A stretch of DNA of 64,000 bases, from contig JAQVHS010000001.1 in the NCBI GenBank assembly GCA_028696075.1, positions 60,827 to 124,826 on the forward strand, written 5' to 3'. Positions within the stretch are counted from its first letter, which is position 1. Each line of letters opens with the position of its first letter. Below, piece after piece: positions 35,450-44,211 of this stretch. The position numbers were made by a program, and so were the translations under genes. The notes under the pieces were generated by a model. The model saw only the letters and a program-made list of their open reading frames with translations. It made no database searches and had not been told where the DNA came from. This stretch comes from Candidatus Gastranaerophilales bacterium (GTDB taxonomy: Bacteria > Cyanobacteriota > Vampirovibrionia > Gastranaerophilales > JAILCC01).

Positions 35450-36315
35450 TGATAATTTCTAACGAAGATACCTCAATAAATCTTGGAAAGATAAATATAA
35501 TCTGCAACATCGACCAAAAAAATTCTTATAAAGTTGCACAGGTGCTTATGAAATTCCTTGAAAAAAACTCTTTTAACTATACCTGTCAGGACATTAGCCC
35601 TAAACAATCACTTACTGATTTAAACTTTGATAAAGACGCTACTTTTGTAGTTACTATCGGAGGCGATGGCACTCTTTTATCCAGTGCAAGATTTTATTCC
35701 AATTTTGATGTTCCTGTTTTCGGTATAAATGCAGGGAGGCTCGGATTTTTGGCGCAAATCGGGCATGATGAATTAAAAATCGGGCTTGAAAAAATTTTAA
35801 AAGGCGAGTTCAAAATTCAGGAACGTTTGATGTTAAAATGCCAAACCTCTGTCACCAATACTAAATTGGACGCTCTTAACGATATTGTGCTGAAAGGCGG
35901 AGCTGTTTCAAGAACCTCCCGTTTGTTTCTAAGCATTAACGGCAACAAAGTTTGCGATTATCTGGCGGACGGGCTTATAATCTCTACCCCTACAGGTTCT
36001 ACCGCTTACAACCTTTCTGCGCACGGACCTATTATTATGCCTACACTAAAAACGATTGCAATTACTCCTATCTGTCCGCATTCTTTGACAGTAAGACCAC
36101 TGGTCGTTTCCCAAAAAGAAAAAATAGAAATCCGCACCGAAAATACCGTGGATATAACTTATGTTACCGCTGACGGTCAGGAAAATTGTCGATTGGAAAA
36201 AGACGAAGCAGTGTTTATAGAAAAAAGCGATAAAAAAGCCAAGCTGGTTATGCTTACGCAAGATAAGAACAATTTTTACAGGGTATTGCGCCAAAAACTT
36301 TACTGGGGTTTATAG
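35449..36315 (+). CDS. nadK: NAD kinase
   Basis: ATP-dependent NAD kinase of 288 residues that makes NADP. It begins at GTG 35449, which shares a base with the tlyA stop codon. VVTIGGDGTLLSSARFY carries the GGDG motif, FGINAGRLGFLAQI follows, and YLADGLIISTPTGSTAYNLSAHGPII holds the conserved DGxxxxTPTGSTAY block. The N-terminal 55 residues are less conserved, as usual. recN begins 6 bp after its stop. Confidence 0.95.
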   Translation: MIISNEDTSINLGKINIICNIDQKNSYKVAQVLMKFLEKNSFNYTCQDISPKQSLTDLNFDKDATFVVTIGGDGTLLSSARFYSNFDVPVFGINAGRLGFLAQIGHDELKIGLEKILKGEFKIQERLMLKCQTSVTNTKLDALNDIVLKGGAVSRTSRLFLSINGNKVCDYLADGLIISTPTGSTAYNLSAHGPIIMPTLKTIAITPICPHSLTVRPLVVSQKEKIEIRTENTVDITYVTADGQENCRLEKDEAVFIEKSDKKAKLVMLTQDKNNFYRVLRQKLYWGL

Positions 36316-36321
36316 CAAAAG

Positions 36322-37995
36322 ATGATTAACTATTTAACTATTCAAAATTACACTATCATTGAAAATTTAAAAATTGATTTTGAAAAGGGTTTGAATATTA
36401 TTACAGGCGAAACAGGGGCAGGCAAAAGTATTATTATTGATGCCATTGATATTGCGCTGGGCGCTAAAATACCAAAGGATGTCGTTAAAACAGGCAAAAA
36501 TAAAGCTTTAATCGAACTCGAGATTTCTTTATCCGACAAAATTGCGGAAGTTTTTGCTTCACAATTTGATATTGAACCCGAGGATGGCAATGTCGTTATT
36601 TTTTCTAAAGAAATTACCGAAACATCTTCAAGAACAAGGGTTAACGGGGTTGTTATCCCTCAAAATACTCTGCTTGAAATGCGCCGATTTATTCTTGATA
36701 TTCATTCCCAGCACCAAACTTATGTTTATATGCAGCCGAAACTCCACATTAATTTGCTTGACAATTTTGGCGACAAATCCTATAGAGAAAGTGTTCTGGA
36801 GTTTCAAAAATTATTTAAGGACTTTCAGGAACTTGAGGCTAAATATAAAAAGTTGCTCGAAAATAATACTAAAAATGAGCAGGAAAAGGACTTTTTAAAA
36901 TTTCAAATTGAAGAAATTCAAGCAGCAAATATAGAAGACCCGAATGAATACGAAGAGCTTTTTGCTAAAATGGAAATCTGTGCTAACGCCCAGGAGCTTA
37001 AAACTTTGAGCTTTGGAGCATACAGCGCTTTGTATGAGGAAGAAGGCGCCGTTATTGACAGGCTTAACGAGATTAAATCTACTTTGTCTAAAGGGGCTTA
37101 TTTCGATGAAAAACTTTCAGCCATTGCCCAAAATATTGAAGAAACTGTTATAACACTTAAAGATTCTGCGCATGAACTTAGAAGCCACCATGAAAACCTG
37201 AACTTTGACCCTGAACTGCTTGAAGAAATTCAAACAAGACTTGATATATTAAGCAAGTTAAAACGCAAATACGGCGGTGATTTACAGTCTGTTTTAGATA
37301 CGCTTGAGAAATATTTGCAAGAATATGACGAGCTGGAAAATTCCACTGACAATATTGTCAAATACGAACAGCAGCTAAAAGCCATGAGAACTTTTATCGA
37401 TGAAAAAGCTTCAAAAATCAGTAACGTAAGAGCGCAGCTTGCGCAGGAGCTTTCTTTGACAGTCAGCGAAGAATTGAAAAAACTTGAAATGCCTTATGCC
37501 GAATTTAGCGTTAATATAGAGCAAATTCCTGTAAGTGCAAACGGCACTGACAATGTTGAATTTATGATTATTACCAATCCTGCCGAGGAGTTTAAACCTT
37601 TAGCAAGAATTGCAAGCGGTGGAGAAATTTCACGGGTAATGCTTGCTATTAAAACCATATTTGCCAAAGCTGACGATATTATGAGCGTTATTTTTGATGA
37701 AATTGATACAGGAATCAGCGGTAAGACTTCAGAGGCTATCGCCCGCAATTTATCGCTTTTGGCAAATTCTCACCAAATTTTGTGTATAACCCACCAACCC
37801 ATTATTGCTTCTGTTGCCGATGTTCATTTTCACGTCAGCAAAAATCAAAGCACAAACAGCTTTGAGGTTTTGGTAGAAAAACTTACGGAAGAACAAAAAA
37901 CAAATGTAATTTCTAAAATGCTCTCAGGCAAACAGGATGAAGAATCCGTCGAATTTGCAAAAAAACTGATTAAGGACCTGAAACAAGTTTATTAA
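36322..37995 (+). CDS. recN: DNA repair protein RecN
   Basis: SMC-like ATPase of 557 residues acting early at double-strand breaks. Walker A is ITGETGAGKSIIIDAIDIALG near residue 30. IHSQHQTYVYMQPKLHINLLDNFG is the conserved QHQ block. A long coiled coil spans about 155-370, then come IASGGEISRVMLAIKTIF (ABC signature) and VIFDEIDTGISGKTSEAIA (Walker B). CITHQPIIASVADVHFHVSK is the C-terminal family block. It closes the operon that starts with rfbC. Confidence 0.95.
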   Translation: MINYLTIQNYTIIENLKIDFEKGLNIITGETGAGKSIIIDAIDIALGAKIPKDVVKTGKNKALIELEISLSDKIAEVFASQFDIEPEDGNVVIFSKEITETSSRTRVNGVVIPQNTLLEMRRFILDIHSQHQTYVYMQPKLHINLLDNFGDKSYRESVLEFQKLFKDFQELEAKYKKLLENNTKNEQEKDFLKFQIEEIQAANIEDPNEYEELFAKMEICANAQELKTLSFGAYSALYEEEGAVIDRLNEIKSTLSKGAYFDEKLSAIAQNIEETVITLKDSAHELRSHHENLNFDPELLEEIQTRLDILSKLKRKYGGDLQSVLDTLEKYLQEYDELENSTDNIVKYEQQLKAMRTFIDEKASKISNVRAQLAQELSLTVSEELKKLEMPYAEFSVNIEQIPVSANGTDNVEFMIITNPAEEFKPLARIASGGEISRVMLAIKTIFAKADDIMSVIFDEIDTGISGKTSEAIARNLSLLANSHQILCITHQPIIASVADVHFHVSKNQSTNSFEVLVEKLTEEQKTNVISKMLSGKQDEESVEFAKKLIKDLKQVY

Positions 37996-38049
37996 TGGCA
38001 ATTTTTTAGATTTTTATGGTTTTAATACAGTATAAGGTGGTAATGTAAT

Positions 38050-39744
38050 ATGCAGGTAAATCAACCTCCCAACAGGGCAGAATTGAATAAAACCTTTAAG
38101 GATTTTTTGCCGGAAAAACCTTCTGTTTCAGCTGCTCTGCCTACTGTTCCGCCTCCTGTATTTGTACATCCCGGCAAAGCGGATTCCTTTGAGAAAAAGC
38201 ATGCTTTTCTTATTACAACAGCTTCTCTGGGTTTTTTGGCAACAACAGGTTTTTTACTGTTTCGCGGCGGCAAATTGATAAATCTTAGCGAGTTTATTAA
38301 AAAAACCGCCAATAAGTTTACAGAAACCGCTCATAATATCGGAATAAATGATAAAGCCGCTAATTTCTTAGATAGTGCAAAAGCCCGTATTTCCGTTTGG
38401 ATGGCAAAAGGTCTGAAAAAACTTCAGGGACTTGCTAATTTTAACACTTTAAAAGATTATTATGCGGGTAAAGCGCTGGAATCAAAATATTTGAAACCCC
38501 TCAAATTAAAGGAAGGGTTTGACTGGATGACCAGAAAACTCACCGCAAGCGGTAAAAATTTAACTCTTTCAAAATATAAAGCGCCTCAGGCACAATTCCA
38601 AAAACTAAACCAAACTTTAAATGAAGTTTGTTCTATAATTGAAAAAAATCATAGCCAATTTTTCCCTTCCCAAGAAGCAGCCAAGGCAGCTGCGGCTCAT
38701 ATAAGAGGGTTAGCGGCAACAAGCGGCGATGATTTAGGAAAACTTATCAACGGATTTTCAGACAGATTTGATAAAACCGTAACAGTCTTGAATAACAATT
38801 CTATGAAAGAATTTTTAGCGGAAATTAAAAAACTTCCGGGAGATAACTGGAAGACTAAACTAATGCACAAAGTTGATGATTTCGGCGAATTTATACCTTA
38901 TAAAACAATGAAACCGTATAAAGATGATTTGTTTAGAGGGCTTATGGCAGACAAAGCCAAGCTTTCCAACAGCGTTATTGATTTCCACAGAGAAGTTTCT
39001 ACGAAGCTCGATGATATTTTCTACAGTAATTTATTGTACGATAAAGGGCATAGAGCCCAGTACAGCAAAATTAAAGAACTTTTAGCGCAGTTTAAAGATC
39101 CTAAGAGTTTCTTTGTAACAGACAGGCAATTAGTTAAGTCCCAAATCGGGAATGAAGTACAATCGCTTATTGAAACTATTTCAAAAAAACCCGGCAGCGA
39201 TAATTATGTTAAAAAACTGCAAGAGTTATCCGGTATTATAAAAGCCGATAAAAAAGGTACTGTTGAAGATATGGTTGCTTATTGTACTTTCTTAAAAGAT
39301 AAAAACCCTCAACTGTATACCCGGCTTTTAACCCAACGTGATAAATTCCAAAAAGCGCTTAACAATGCTGTAAGTTTTGAAACCGAAAAATCTTACGGCA
39401 AGCTGTTGGATTTTTCACTTAATTCACTTGTAACAGACGTCTTTACACAGGTTGCAGGTATAGGAACCATATTATACTTCCTGCTTAACTGGAAAAAAAC
39501 CAAGGAAGAAAAAATCGCCGCAAACTTAAAGACGGGTATCCCTTTCCTCGGAGGCTTGGTTGTGGCTTTCTTGTGTAATTTAAGACAGGTAGCGTCAGGT
39601 CCCGGCGCCTTATTCTTAGGTTTCTTGACCACTATTGCGCTTAATAAAATAGGTAATTTTACAAATAACAAATATGTGGCATCATTGAAGGGTAAACAAC
39701 CGGCAAGTCCCGGTTTAGACCAAACTAAGCCTCTTAATGCCTGA
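38050..39744 (+). CDS. large lineage-specific membrane protein, unknown function
   Basis: Protein of 564 residues that I cannot place in a named family. An N-terminal Pro-rich stretch (VPPPVFVHPGK) precedes a membrane helix (AFLITTASLGFLATTGFLLF, about 53-72). A long, Lys-rich helical domain (80-450) follows, and then a hydrophobic C-terminus with two or three segments (VAGIGTILYFLLNW; GIPFLGGLVVAFLCNL; GALFLGFLTTIALNKIG). The layout resembles the 297-residue protein at 46701-47594: soluble helical part, paired C-terminal helices and a short charged tail. GGTGG lies before the start. It may be an envelope scaffold of this lineage; that is a guess from topology. Confidence 0.75.
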   Translation: MQVNQPPNRAELNKTFKDFLPEKPSVSAALPTVPPPVFVHPGKADSFEKKHAFLITTASLGFLATTGFLLFRGGKLINLSEFIKKTANKFTETAHNIGINDKAANFLDSAKARISVWMAKGLKKLQGLANFNTLKDYYAGKALESKYLKPLKLKEGFDWMTRKLTASGKNLTLSKYKAPQAQFQKLNQTLNEVCSIIEKNHSQFFPSQEAAKAAAAHIRGLAATSGDDLGKLINGFSDRFDKTVTVLNNNSMKEFLAEIKKLPGDNWKTKLMHKVDDFGEFIPYKTMKPYKDDLFRGLMADKAKLSNSVIDFHREVSTKLDDIFYSNLLYDKGHRAQYSKIKELLAQFKDPKSFFVTDRQLVKSQIGNEVQSLIETISKKPGSDNYVKKLQELSGIIKADKKGTVEDMVAYCTFLKDKNPQLYTRLLTQRDKFQKALNNAVSFETEKSYGKLLDFSLNSLVTDVFTQVAGIGTILYFLLNWKKTKEEKIAANLKTGIPFLGGLVVAFLCNLRQVASGPGALFLGFLTTIALNKIGNFTNNKYVASLKGKQPASPGLDQTKPLNA

Positions 39745-39753
39745 TATCGCTTA

Positions 39754-40767
39754 TTATTCTACATTTAATTCATTTAAACTTTTAATTAATTCCTGCCGGC
39801 TTGTTGTAGCGCAGCCAAAATAACGGATAACCAGACTTGCCGCAAGATTACCCACAATTGCAGCTTCATAAGCGCTGGCGCCTGCAGCCAAAGCAAGCGT
39901 AAATGCTGCTATTACTGTATCCCCCGCTCCTGTTACGTCAAATACGTCAGTTTTGTTAAAAGCGCTTACCGAATGGAACGTATCTTTCCCGTCAAATACT
40001 ATCATGCCTTCATCACCCCTTGTTAAAAGCATCATCTTGGCTTCTGTAATATCGATAAGGTCTTGTCCTGCTTCTATTGCTTTATCATAGGAATTGATAA
40101 GATATCCCGTGGCTTTTTCCGCATCAGGCTGGTTTGGGGTTAAGCATGTTACACCTTTAAACCGGTTTAAGTCTTTTTGTGTATCTACCGTGATAATTTT
40201 ATTGTGTTTTTTCGCTGTATTAATTGCACATTCAATAATTCTTGGCGTCATGACGCCTATATCGTAGTCTGACAGCACAACCGCATCAAAATCGGGAACA
40301 GATACCTCTATATTTGCTATAATTTTGTCTTCCGTTTCTTTGCTGACAGGTGTATTCATTTCCCTGTCTATTCTTACTATTTGCTGCCTTACAGATTGAA
40401 CCGAGAACCCTGATATCCTCGTTTTGGTTGTTGTAGGTCTGTTTATATCTTCTACCATTAAAGAAGTATCTATGTTGGCTTTTTTTAGTGTATTAAGCAA
40501 AACAGGCGCATGATAATCCCTGCCATAAATACCGATTGTGCTTACTTTTCCGTCGTTTAAAGCCGAGATATTATGTGCTGCATTTGAACCGGCGCCCAGT
40601 ATAATTTTTGTTTCAGAATGTTTCAGGATTAAAACAGGAGCTTCTCTTGATATTCTTGCTGTTTGACCGTAAACCATTTCATCCAGCGCAAGATCGCCTA
40701 TTACTAAAACTCTTGGGGTAATTAAATTTTCAATAACTTCTGATATTCTTTTTTTATCAATCTTCAC
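39754..40767 (-). CDS. PfkB-family heptose-phosphate kinase (RfaE1/HldA-like)
   Basis: Sugar kinase of 337 residues. VLVIGDLALDEMVYGQTARISREAPVLI and ILGAGSNAAHNISAL match the RfaE domain-I start. VTGAGDTVIAAFTLALAAGA is the PfkB signature with the catalytic Asp. The best match is D-glycero-beta-D-manno-heptose-7-phosphate kinase, which makes activated heptose for LPS core. It is not fused to the adenylyltransferase domain (HldE), so that partner would be separate. It converges with the unknown membrane gene and has AAGGAT before its start. If the assignment holds, the host builds heptose-containing LPS. Confidence 0.85.
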   Translation of the reverse strand: MKIDKKRISEVIENLITPRVLVIGDLALDEMVYGQTARISREAPVLILKHSETKIILGAGSNAAHNISALNDGKVSTIGIYGRDYHAPVLLNTLKKANIDTSLMVEDINRPTTTKTRISGFSVQSVRQQIVRIDREMNTPVSKETEDKIIANIEVSVPDFDAVVLSDYDIGVMTPRIIECAINTAKKHNKIITVDTQKDLNRFKGVTCLTPNQPDAEKATGYLINSYDKAIEAGQDLIDITEAKMMLLTRGDEGMIVFDGKDTFHSVSAFNKTDVFDVTGAGDTVIAAFTLALAAGASAYEAAIVGNLAASLVIRYFGCATTSRQELIKSLNELNVE

Positions 40768-40851
40768 TGTAAATATCCTTTAATAAATCGATTACGAGAA
40801 TAAAAATATGTAGTAAAATTATTATGGCATAAAAAGTAATTTGAGGAAATC

Positions 40852-41253
40852 ATGGAATTTTCTGACGAAAATCTCGAACAAAGTACATTAGATAAAGAAT
40901 TACACCATATTGAAGAGCAGGGTTACAAAAAATACGTCGTTAAAATAAATAATAAATTTGTTTCCCTGATTGACGATATGAGTGTGGATGAACGCAATAG
41001 CATTATTAATGATATTTTAGAAACCTATAGAGAACAAGAAAATGAGAAACGGCAAACCCGGTTCATTAAAGGAATGGCCATTAAGATTTTAATCACTATT
41101 TTTGTAATGCTGTTTGTTGTGCCGTTTATTTTTCTGGCAATTAATAAAGCGTTGAATGTTACTTCTAAAAATTACAAAGAAATGCAAAACAATTTTCAAA
41201 CTTTATATGATAATTCCTACCATAGCAAAAAACAAAAGAGAACAGGCTTGTAA
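40852..41253 (+). CDS. small single-pass membrane protein, unknown
   Basis: Protein of 133 residues that I do not recognise. Residues 1-75 are acidic and helical (NLEQSTLDKELHHIEEQGYK; VDERNSIINDILETYREQENEK), and one membrane segment follows (MAIKILITIFVMLFVVPFIFLAI, about 75-97). A short basic tail ends it. TGAGGA precedes the start, which supports translation. It is divergent from the heptose-kinase gene and converges on the solute-binding lipoprotein with 2 bp between stops. Confidence 0.7.
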   Translation: MEFSDENLEQSTLDKELHHIEEQGYKKYVVKINNKFVSLIDDMSVDERNSIINDILETYREQENEKRQTRFIKGMAIKILITIFVMLFVVPFIFLAINKALNVTSKNYKEMQNNFQTLYDNSYHSKKQKRTGL

Positions 41254-41255
41254 TT

Positions 41256-42044
41256 TTATCTCTTATCTACATGCCATTTTTTACTTAGATATTGCAAAGT
41301 GCCGTCCTGTTCCATAGATTTGATTGCTTGCGAAACGGCTTTGTTTAAGGCTGCCGTGTTACTGTTTTTTCTTAAAGCTACTGCATAATAGTCGGTTGTG
41401 TACCTGTCGGGCAGTATTTTATAATCAGGGTCGTCAAGGATAATGCCGTATAAAATGGAATCATCAGTGCTTAATGCCTTGATTTTATCCTTTTTCAAGT
41501 CTGAAAAGGCATCCTTATAATGCTTATAGCCTTTTATTTTGGCATTTGTGGCGACAAAACGGATATTCTTTTCTGCGGTTGTACCCAAGACAATCCCGAT
41601 TGGTTTTCCGTTTAAATCTTTTCCGGAACGCACCTGCGCGTCTTTGTGAACTAAAATCGCCTGTCCCGCTATAAAATAAGGTGATGTAAAGTCGATTATT
41701 CTTAATCTTTCGTTCGTTATCGACATTGTGGAAATTATCGCATCAATTTTTTTAGAATTTAACATCAAAATACGGTTTGACGGCGTTACTTCTTTAAAAT
41801 CAACAATATCAGGGTTGTTAAAAACTCTTTTGGCTATTTCTCTTGATAAATCAACGTCAAAACCTTGTAACTTACCGTCATTTATATAACTGAAAGGTTT
41901 TGAATCATAGCTGATTCCGATTTTAAATTTTTCATTGGCGGCTATTTGAGTTAACAGGTCAGTTTGTACCTGTTCTTTTTTATTACAGGCACTTGTTGTT
42001 ATCATCAGAAATATTAAAAATATTGCGGTTAAAAATTTTTTCAT
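41256..42044 (-). CDS. amino-acid-type solute-binding lipoprotein (SBP family 3)
   Basis: Periplasmic binding protein of 262 residues for a polar-amino-acid ABC importer. The lipobox is TTSAC with C20 as the lipidated residue. KFKIGISYDSKPFSYINDGKLQGFDVDLSREIAKRV is the family-3 start. MLNSKKIDAIISTMSITNERLRIIDFTSPY and GIVLGTTAEKNIRF follow, and DYYAVALRKNS ends the second lobe. The permease and ATPase are not adjacent. The ligand is not determinable by eye. LspA at 22094-22561 would process it. Confidence 0.92.
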   Translation of the reverse strand: MKKFLTAIFLIFLMITTSACNKKEQVQTDLLTQIAANEKFKIGISYDSKPFSYINDGKLQGFDVDLSREIAKRVFNNPDIVDFKEVTPSNRILMLNSKKIDAIISTMSITNERLRIIDFTSPYFIAGQAILVHKDAQVRSGKDLNGKPIGIVLGTTAEKNIRFVATNAKIKGYKHYKDAFSDLKKDKIKALSTDDSILYGIILDDPDYKILPDRYTTDYYAVALRKNSNTAALNKAVSQAIKSMEQDGTLQYLSKKWHVDKR

Positions 42045-42096
42045 TAATTCTCTCTGTGCCGATTATAACAGCTTATAAAATCGTAGTCAAAAGTTT

Positions 42097-43083
42097 TCAA
42101 AAATGACTAAAACAGCCTGTTTCCACTGCATTTTTATCTATAATAAAATTTTTATCCCCCTGTTTTACAATTACAGTCGGACTGTTTGTTTTTTTGCCTG
42201 TTTTACCTATTTTACGTATAGGAATATTTTTTTGCGCAAGTTTTTCCGCTGTTTTCTCATTCACACAGGCAACAAGCTGATAGTCTTCTCCTGCGAACAA
42301 AATCCATTTATTTATATCAACATTTGCCATATCTGATATAATTTTTAAGTCTGCATCAATCGGTACGAACTCCATATCTATTTCAATATCAACCCGGCTT
42401 GCCTGCGAAATTTTAAAAAGCGCATCAGCAAGCCCGTCGCTTGTATCCATCATACAAGGCAAAGGCTGTGAATTTTGGGCTATAATTCTGCCAAATCCCA
42501 TCTGCGGTTCGGGGCGGTTATGAATTCGCTTGAATTTGTCAAAAATAAACTCAGGCAGTTCTTTTTGCTGCGCAATAGTATCAGGATTTTCTAAAATCCA
42601 TAACCCGGCTGCGCTTGAACCAAAAAATCCCGTTGCGATTACAATTTGCTCTTCTCCGGCAGTACTCCTTTTCGCGGGAATAATTCCGTCAGGAGAGCCT
42701 AAAAGCGTTATATTAACAACAAGTTTCTCACCGCCCGCGACATCACCGCCAACTATTGATACCCCATACCTTGTTGATATTTCCTTTAACCCGTCATAAA
42801 ATTCTTCTACAAAAGCTTCATCTATATATTTTGGAAGACTTAACGAGATAAGCGCAAACTTTGCAATTCCTCCTGCGGCAGCTATATCACTTAAATTTAC
42901 CGCCATAGATTTGTAACCTAAATCAAAAGGTGTAGTTGAAGATAATCTGAAATGAACGTCTTCTACAAGCATATCAGTTGTAAGAAGCAGCCTGAGGTCT
43001 TCTATATAGGCACAATCATCGCCAATACTGTTTGTGCTGTCAATGCTGTTTTTTATCAGTTCTATTAAATCTAATTCTTTCAT
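42097..43083 (-). CDS. thiL: thiamine-monophosphate kinase
   Basis: AIR-synthase-fold kinase of 328 residues that makes thiamine diphosphate from thiamine phosphate. ELDLIELIKN, SIGDDCAYIED, LLLTTDMLVEDVHFRLSSTTPFDLGYKSMAVNLSDIAAAGG and SIVGGDVAGGEKLVVNITLLG are the diagnostic blocks. MMDTSDGLADALFKIS and ILFAGEDYQLVACV complete it. Other thiamine genes are absent from the window. There is no clear ribosome site; TATCAT ends 7 nt before the ATG, so it may belong to the leaderless set. Confidence 0.95.
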   Translation of the reverse strand: MKELDLIELIKNSIDSTNSIGDDCAYIEDLRLLLTTDMLVEDVHFRLSSTTPFDLGYKSMAVNLSDIAAAGGIAKFALISLSLPKYIDEAFVEEFYDGLKEISTRYGVSIVGGDVAGGEKLVVNITLLGSPDGIIPAKRSTAGEEQIVIATGFFGSSAAGLWILENPDTIAQQKELPEFIFDKFKRIHNRPEPQMGFGRIIAQNSQPLPCMMDTSDGLADALFKISQASRVDIEIDMEFVPIDADLKIISDMANVDINKWILFAGEDYQLVACVNEKTAEKLAQKNIPIRKIGKTGKKTNSPTVIVKQGDKNFIIDKNAVETGCFSHF

Positions 43084-43336
43084 AGCTTATATGATAAACA
43101 ATATAAAGTTTTTGCACAAGAAATTAATATGAGTATAAACACAGCAAAAGACAGTATTGAACTAACCTTCCACTCGTTTCGAGCCCCTTCTTTAAATAAA
43201 GAAAAACTTGTTAATCAATGCTGTCTCTGCTATTTATTATATACCCGCATTGGAAAAATTTTAAACATATAAACACAAAAAAGCATAGAATTTCATCTAT
43301 GCTTTTTATATAAATTAGTTTTATTTCCGAAAATGA
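43084..43336. other. 253-bp intergenic region
   Basis: This region between thiL and the pilin-like gene holds the terminator at 43278-43307 and a short palindrome CTCG-TTT-CGAG near 43173. I find no gene and no tRNA; the palindrome lacks the arms of a tRNA. Confidence 0.5.
43278..43307 (-). terminator. bidirectional-type terminator of the pilin-like gene
   Basis: A perfect 12-bp stem AAAAAGCATAGA/TCTATGCTTTTT with a 6-nt loop lies 30 bp downstream of the minus-strand gene 43337-44080. The A/T ends of the stem give a T-run in both directions. Confidence 0.85.
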
Positions 43337-44080
43337 TTAATAATTCATCTTCCAATTTTGTTCAATAATTCTGGCAGCACACTGTTCGCCGTTTCCGTCT
43401 TTAGGGTCACATTTGCCTTTTGAAGTTTTCCAGTAGCCTACTTTATCATCTTTTACACCCATAGGAACTATCTCACCCGATTTTGTAAGATAAAAATAGA
43501 ATAAATCACGTCCGTAAATATTAGGGTCAACAGGTCCGTTTACATCAACGAATATATAACCTAAAACACAATTTAAAGGCGCTTTGTTCTCTACGCTATA
43601 GTTTCTGCAAGTGCCGTTGTTCTTCATTATTACGCTTGCACCGTTTGATGAAAGGAACTTAAAACCATCCCATTCATTCATATTTGCCCATAGTCCGCCA
43701 CGCAAAATTTTATATCTGTCAGGCATGCAGTTACCGCCTTTTTTCACTCCGCAAATTTTCATCGCCCCTAAATTTTCTTTTGCAAAAGAATCATAAAAAC
43801 CTTCTTTGACAATTTTTTCACAAGTTAAGTTTTTGGGGCAGCCTTTTGCAGCCAAATAAGAGTTCAATCTTGCCGAAAATTCTTCATAAAAAGTTCTTAA
43901 CTTAACTACAAACTGTTGTTTGTAGGTGTATTCTTTATAAGCCTGATATCCAAAATAACCGCCTACAGCAAGCGCTGCTACTACGACAACTGATATAACC
44001 GCTATTATTAATTTTTTATTTATAACTTTTTTTTCTTCAACAGTTGAACTTTCTTGGATATTTTGGTCTTCGTTTCCCAT
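43337..44080 (-). CDS. membrane-anchored protein with pilin-like C-domain
   Basis: Protein of 247 residues. A hydrophilic acidic N-terminus (1-22) is followed by a basic KKLIIAVISVVVVAALAVGGYFGYQ anchor (about 23-48) that lacks any FTLxE prepilin site, so it is not a substrate of prepilin peptidase. The rest matches the two prepilins of this window in plan: a helical start, paired Cys (AKGCPKNLTCEK), and DVNGPVDPNIYGRDLFYFYL near the C-terminus. It seems to be a pilin C-domain placed on an ordinary bitopic anchor. GAGGG precedes the start. It could be a minor pilus or secretion-system component. Confidence 0.78.
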   Translation of the reverse strand: MGNEDQNIQESSTVEEKKVINKKLIIAVISVVVVAALAVGGYFGYQAYKEYTYKQQFVVKLRTFYEEFSARLNSYLAAKGCPKNLTCEKIVKEGFYDSFAKENLGAMKICGVKKGGNCMPDRYKILRGGLWANMNEWDGFKFLSSNGASVIMKNNGTCRNYSVENKAPLNCVLGYIFVDVNGPVDPNIYGRDLFYFYLTKSGEIVPMGVKDDKVGYWKTSKGKCDPKDGNGEQCAARIIEQNWKMNY

Positions 44081-44176
44081 GATTTTACCCTCGTTAATGT
44101 ACGGACATCATTATAACAATAAATTTAACATGATTTCAAGCTATTTTTTAATGAACACCGTTAAACAGTTTTATGC

Positions 44177-44189
44177 TATTATTTATAAT
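44177..44189 (+). promoter_or_regulatory. -10 region of wecB
   Basis: An extended -10 (TGC-TATTAT, hexamer 44177-44182) and an overlapping-range TATAAT (44184-44189) lie 23-30 nt before the TTG start. No strong -35 box is seen. Confidence 0.4.
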
Positions 44190-44211
44190 TAACAGCCCCG
44201 AGAGGATTACC

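Noticed and set aside
43160..43200. tRNA T-arm-like GTTTCGAGCCCC
   Set aside because: It is a short CTCG-TTT-CGAG palindrome without acceptor, D or anticodon arms.
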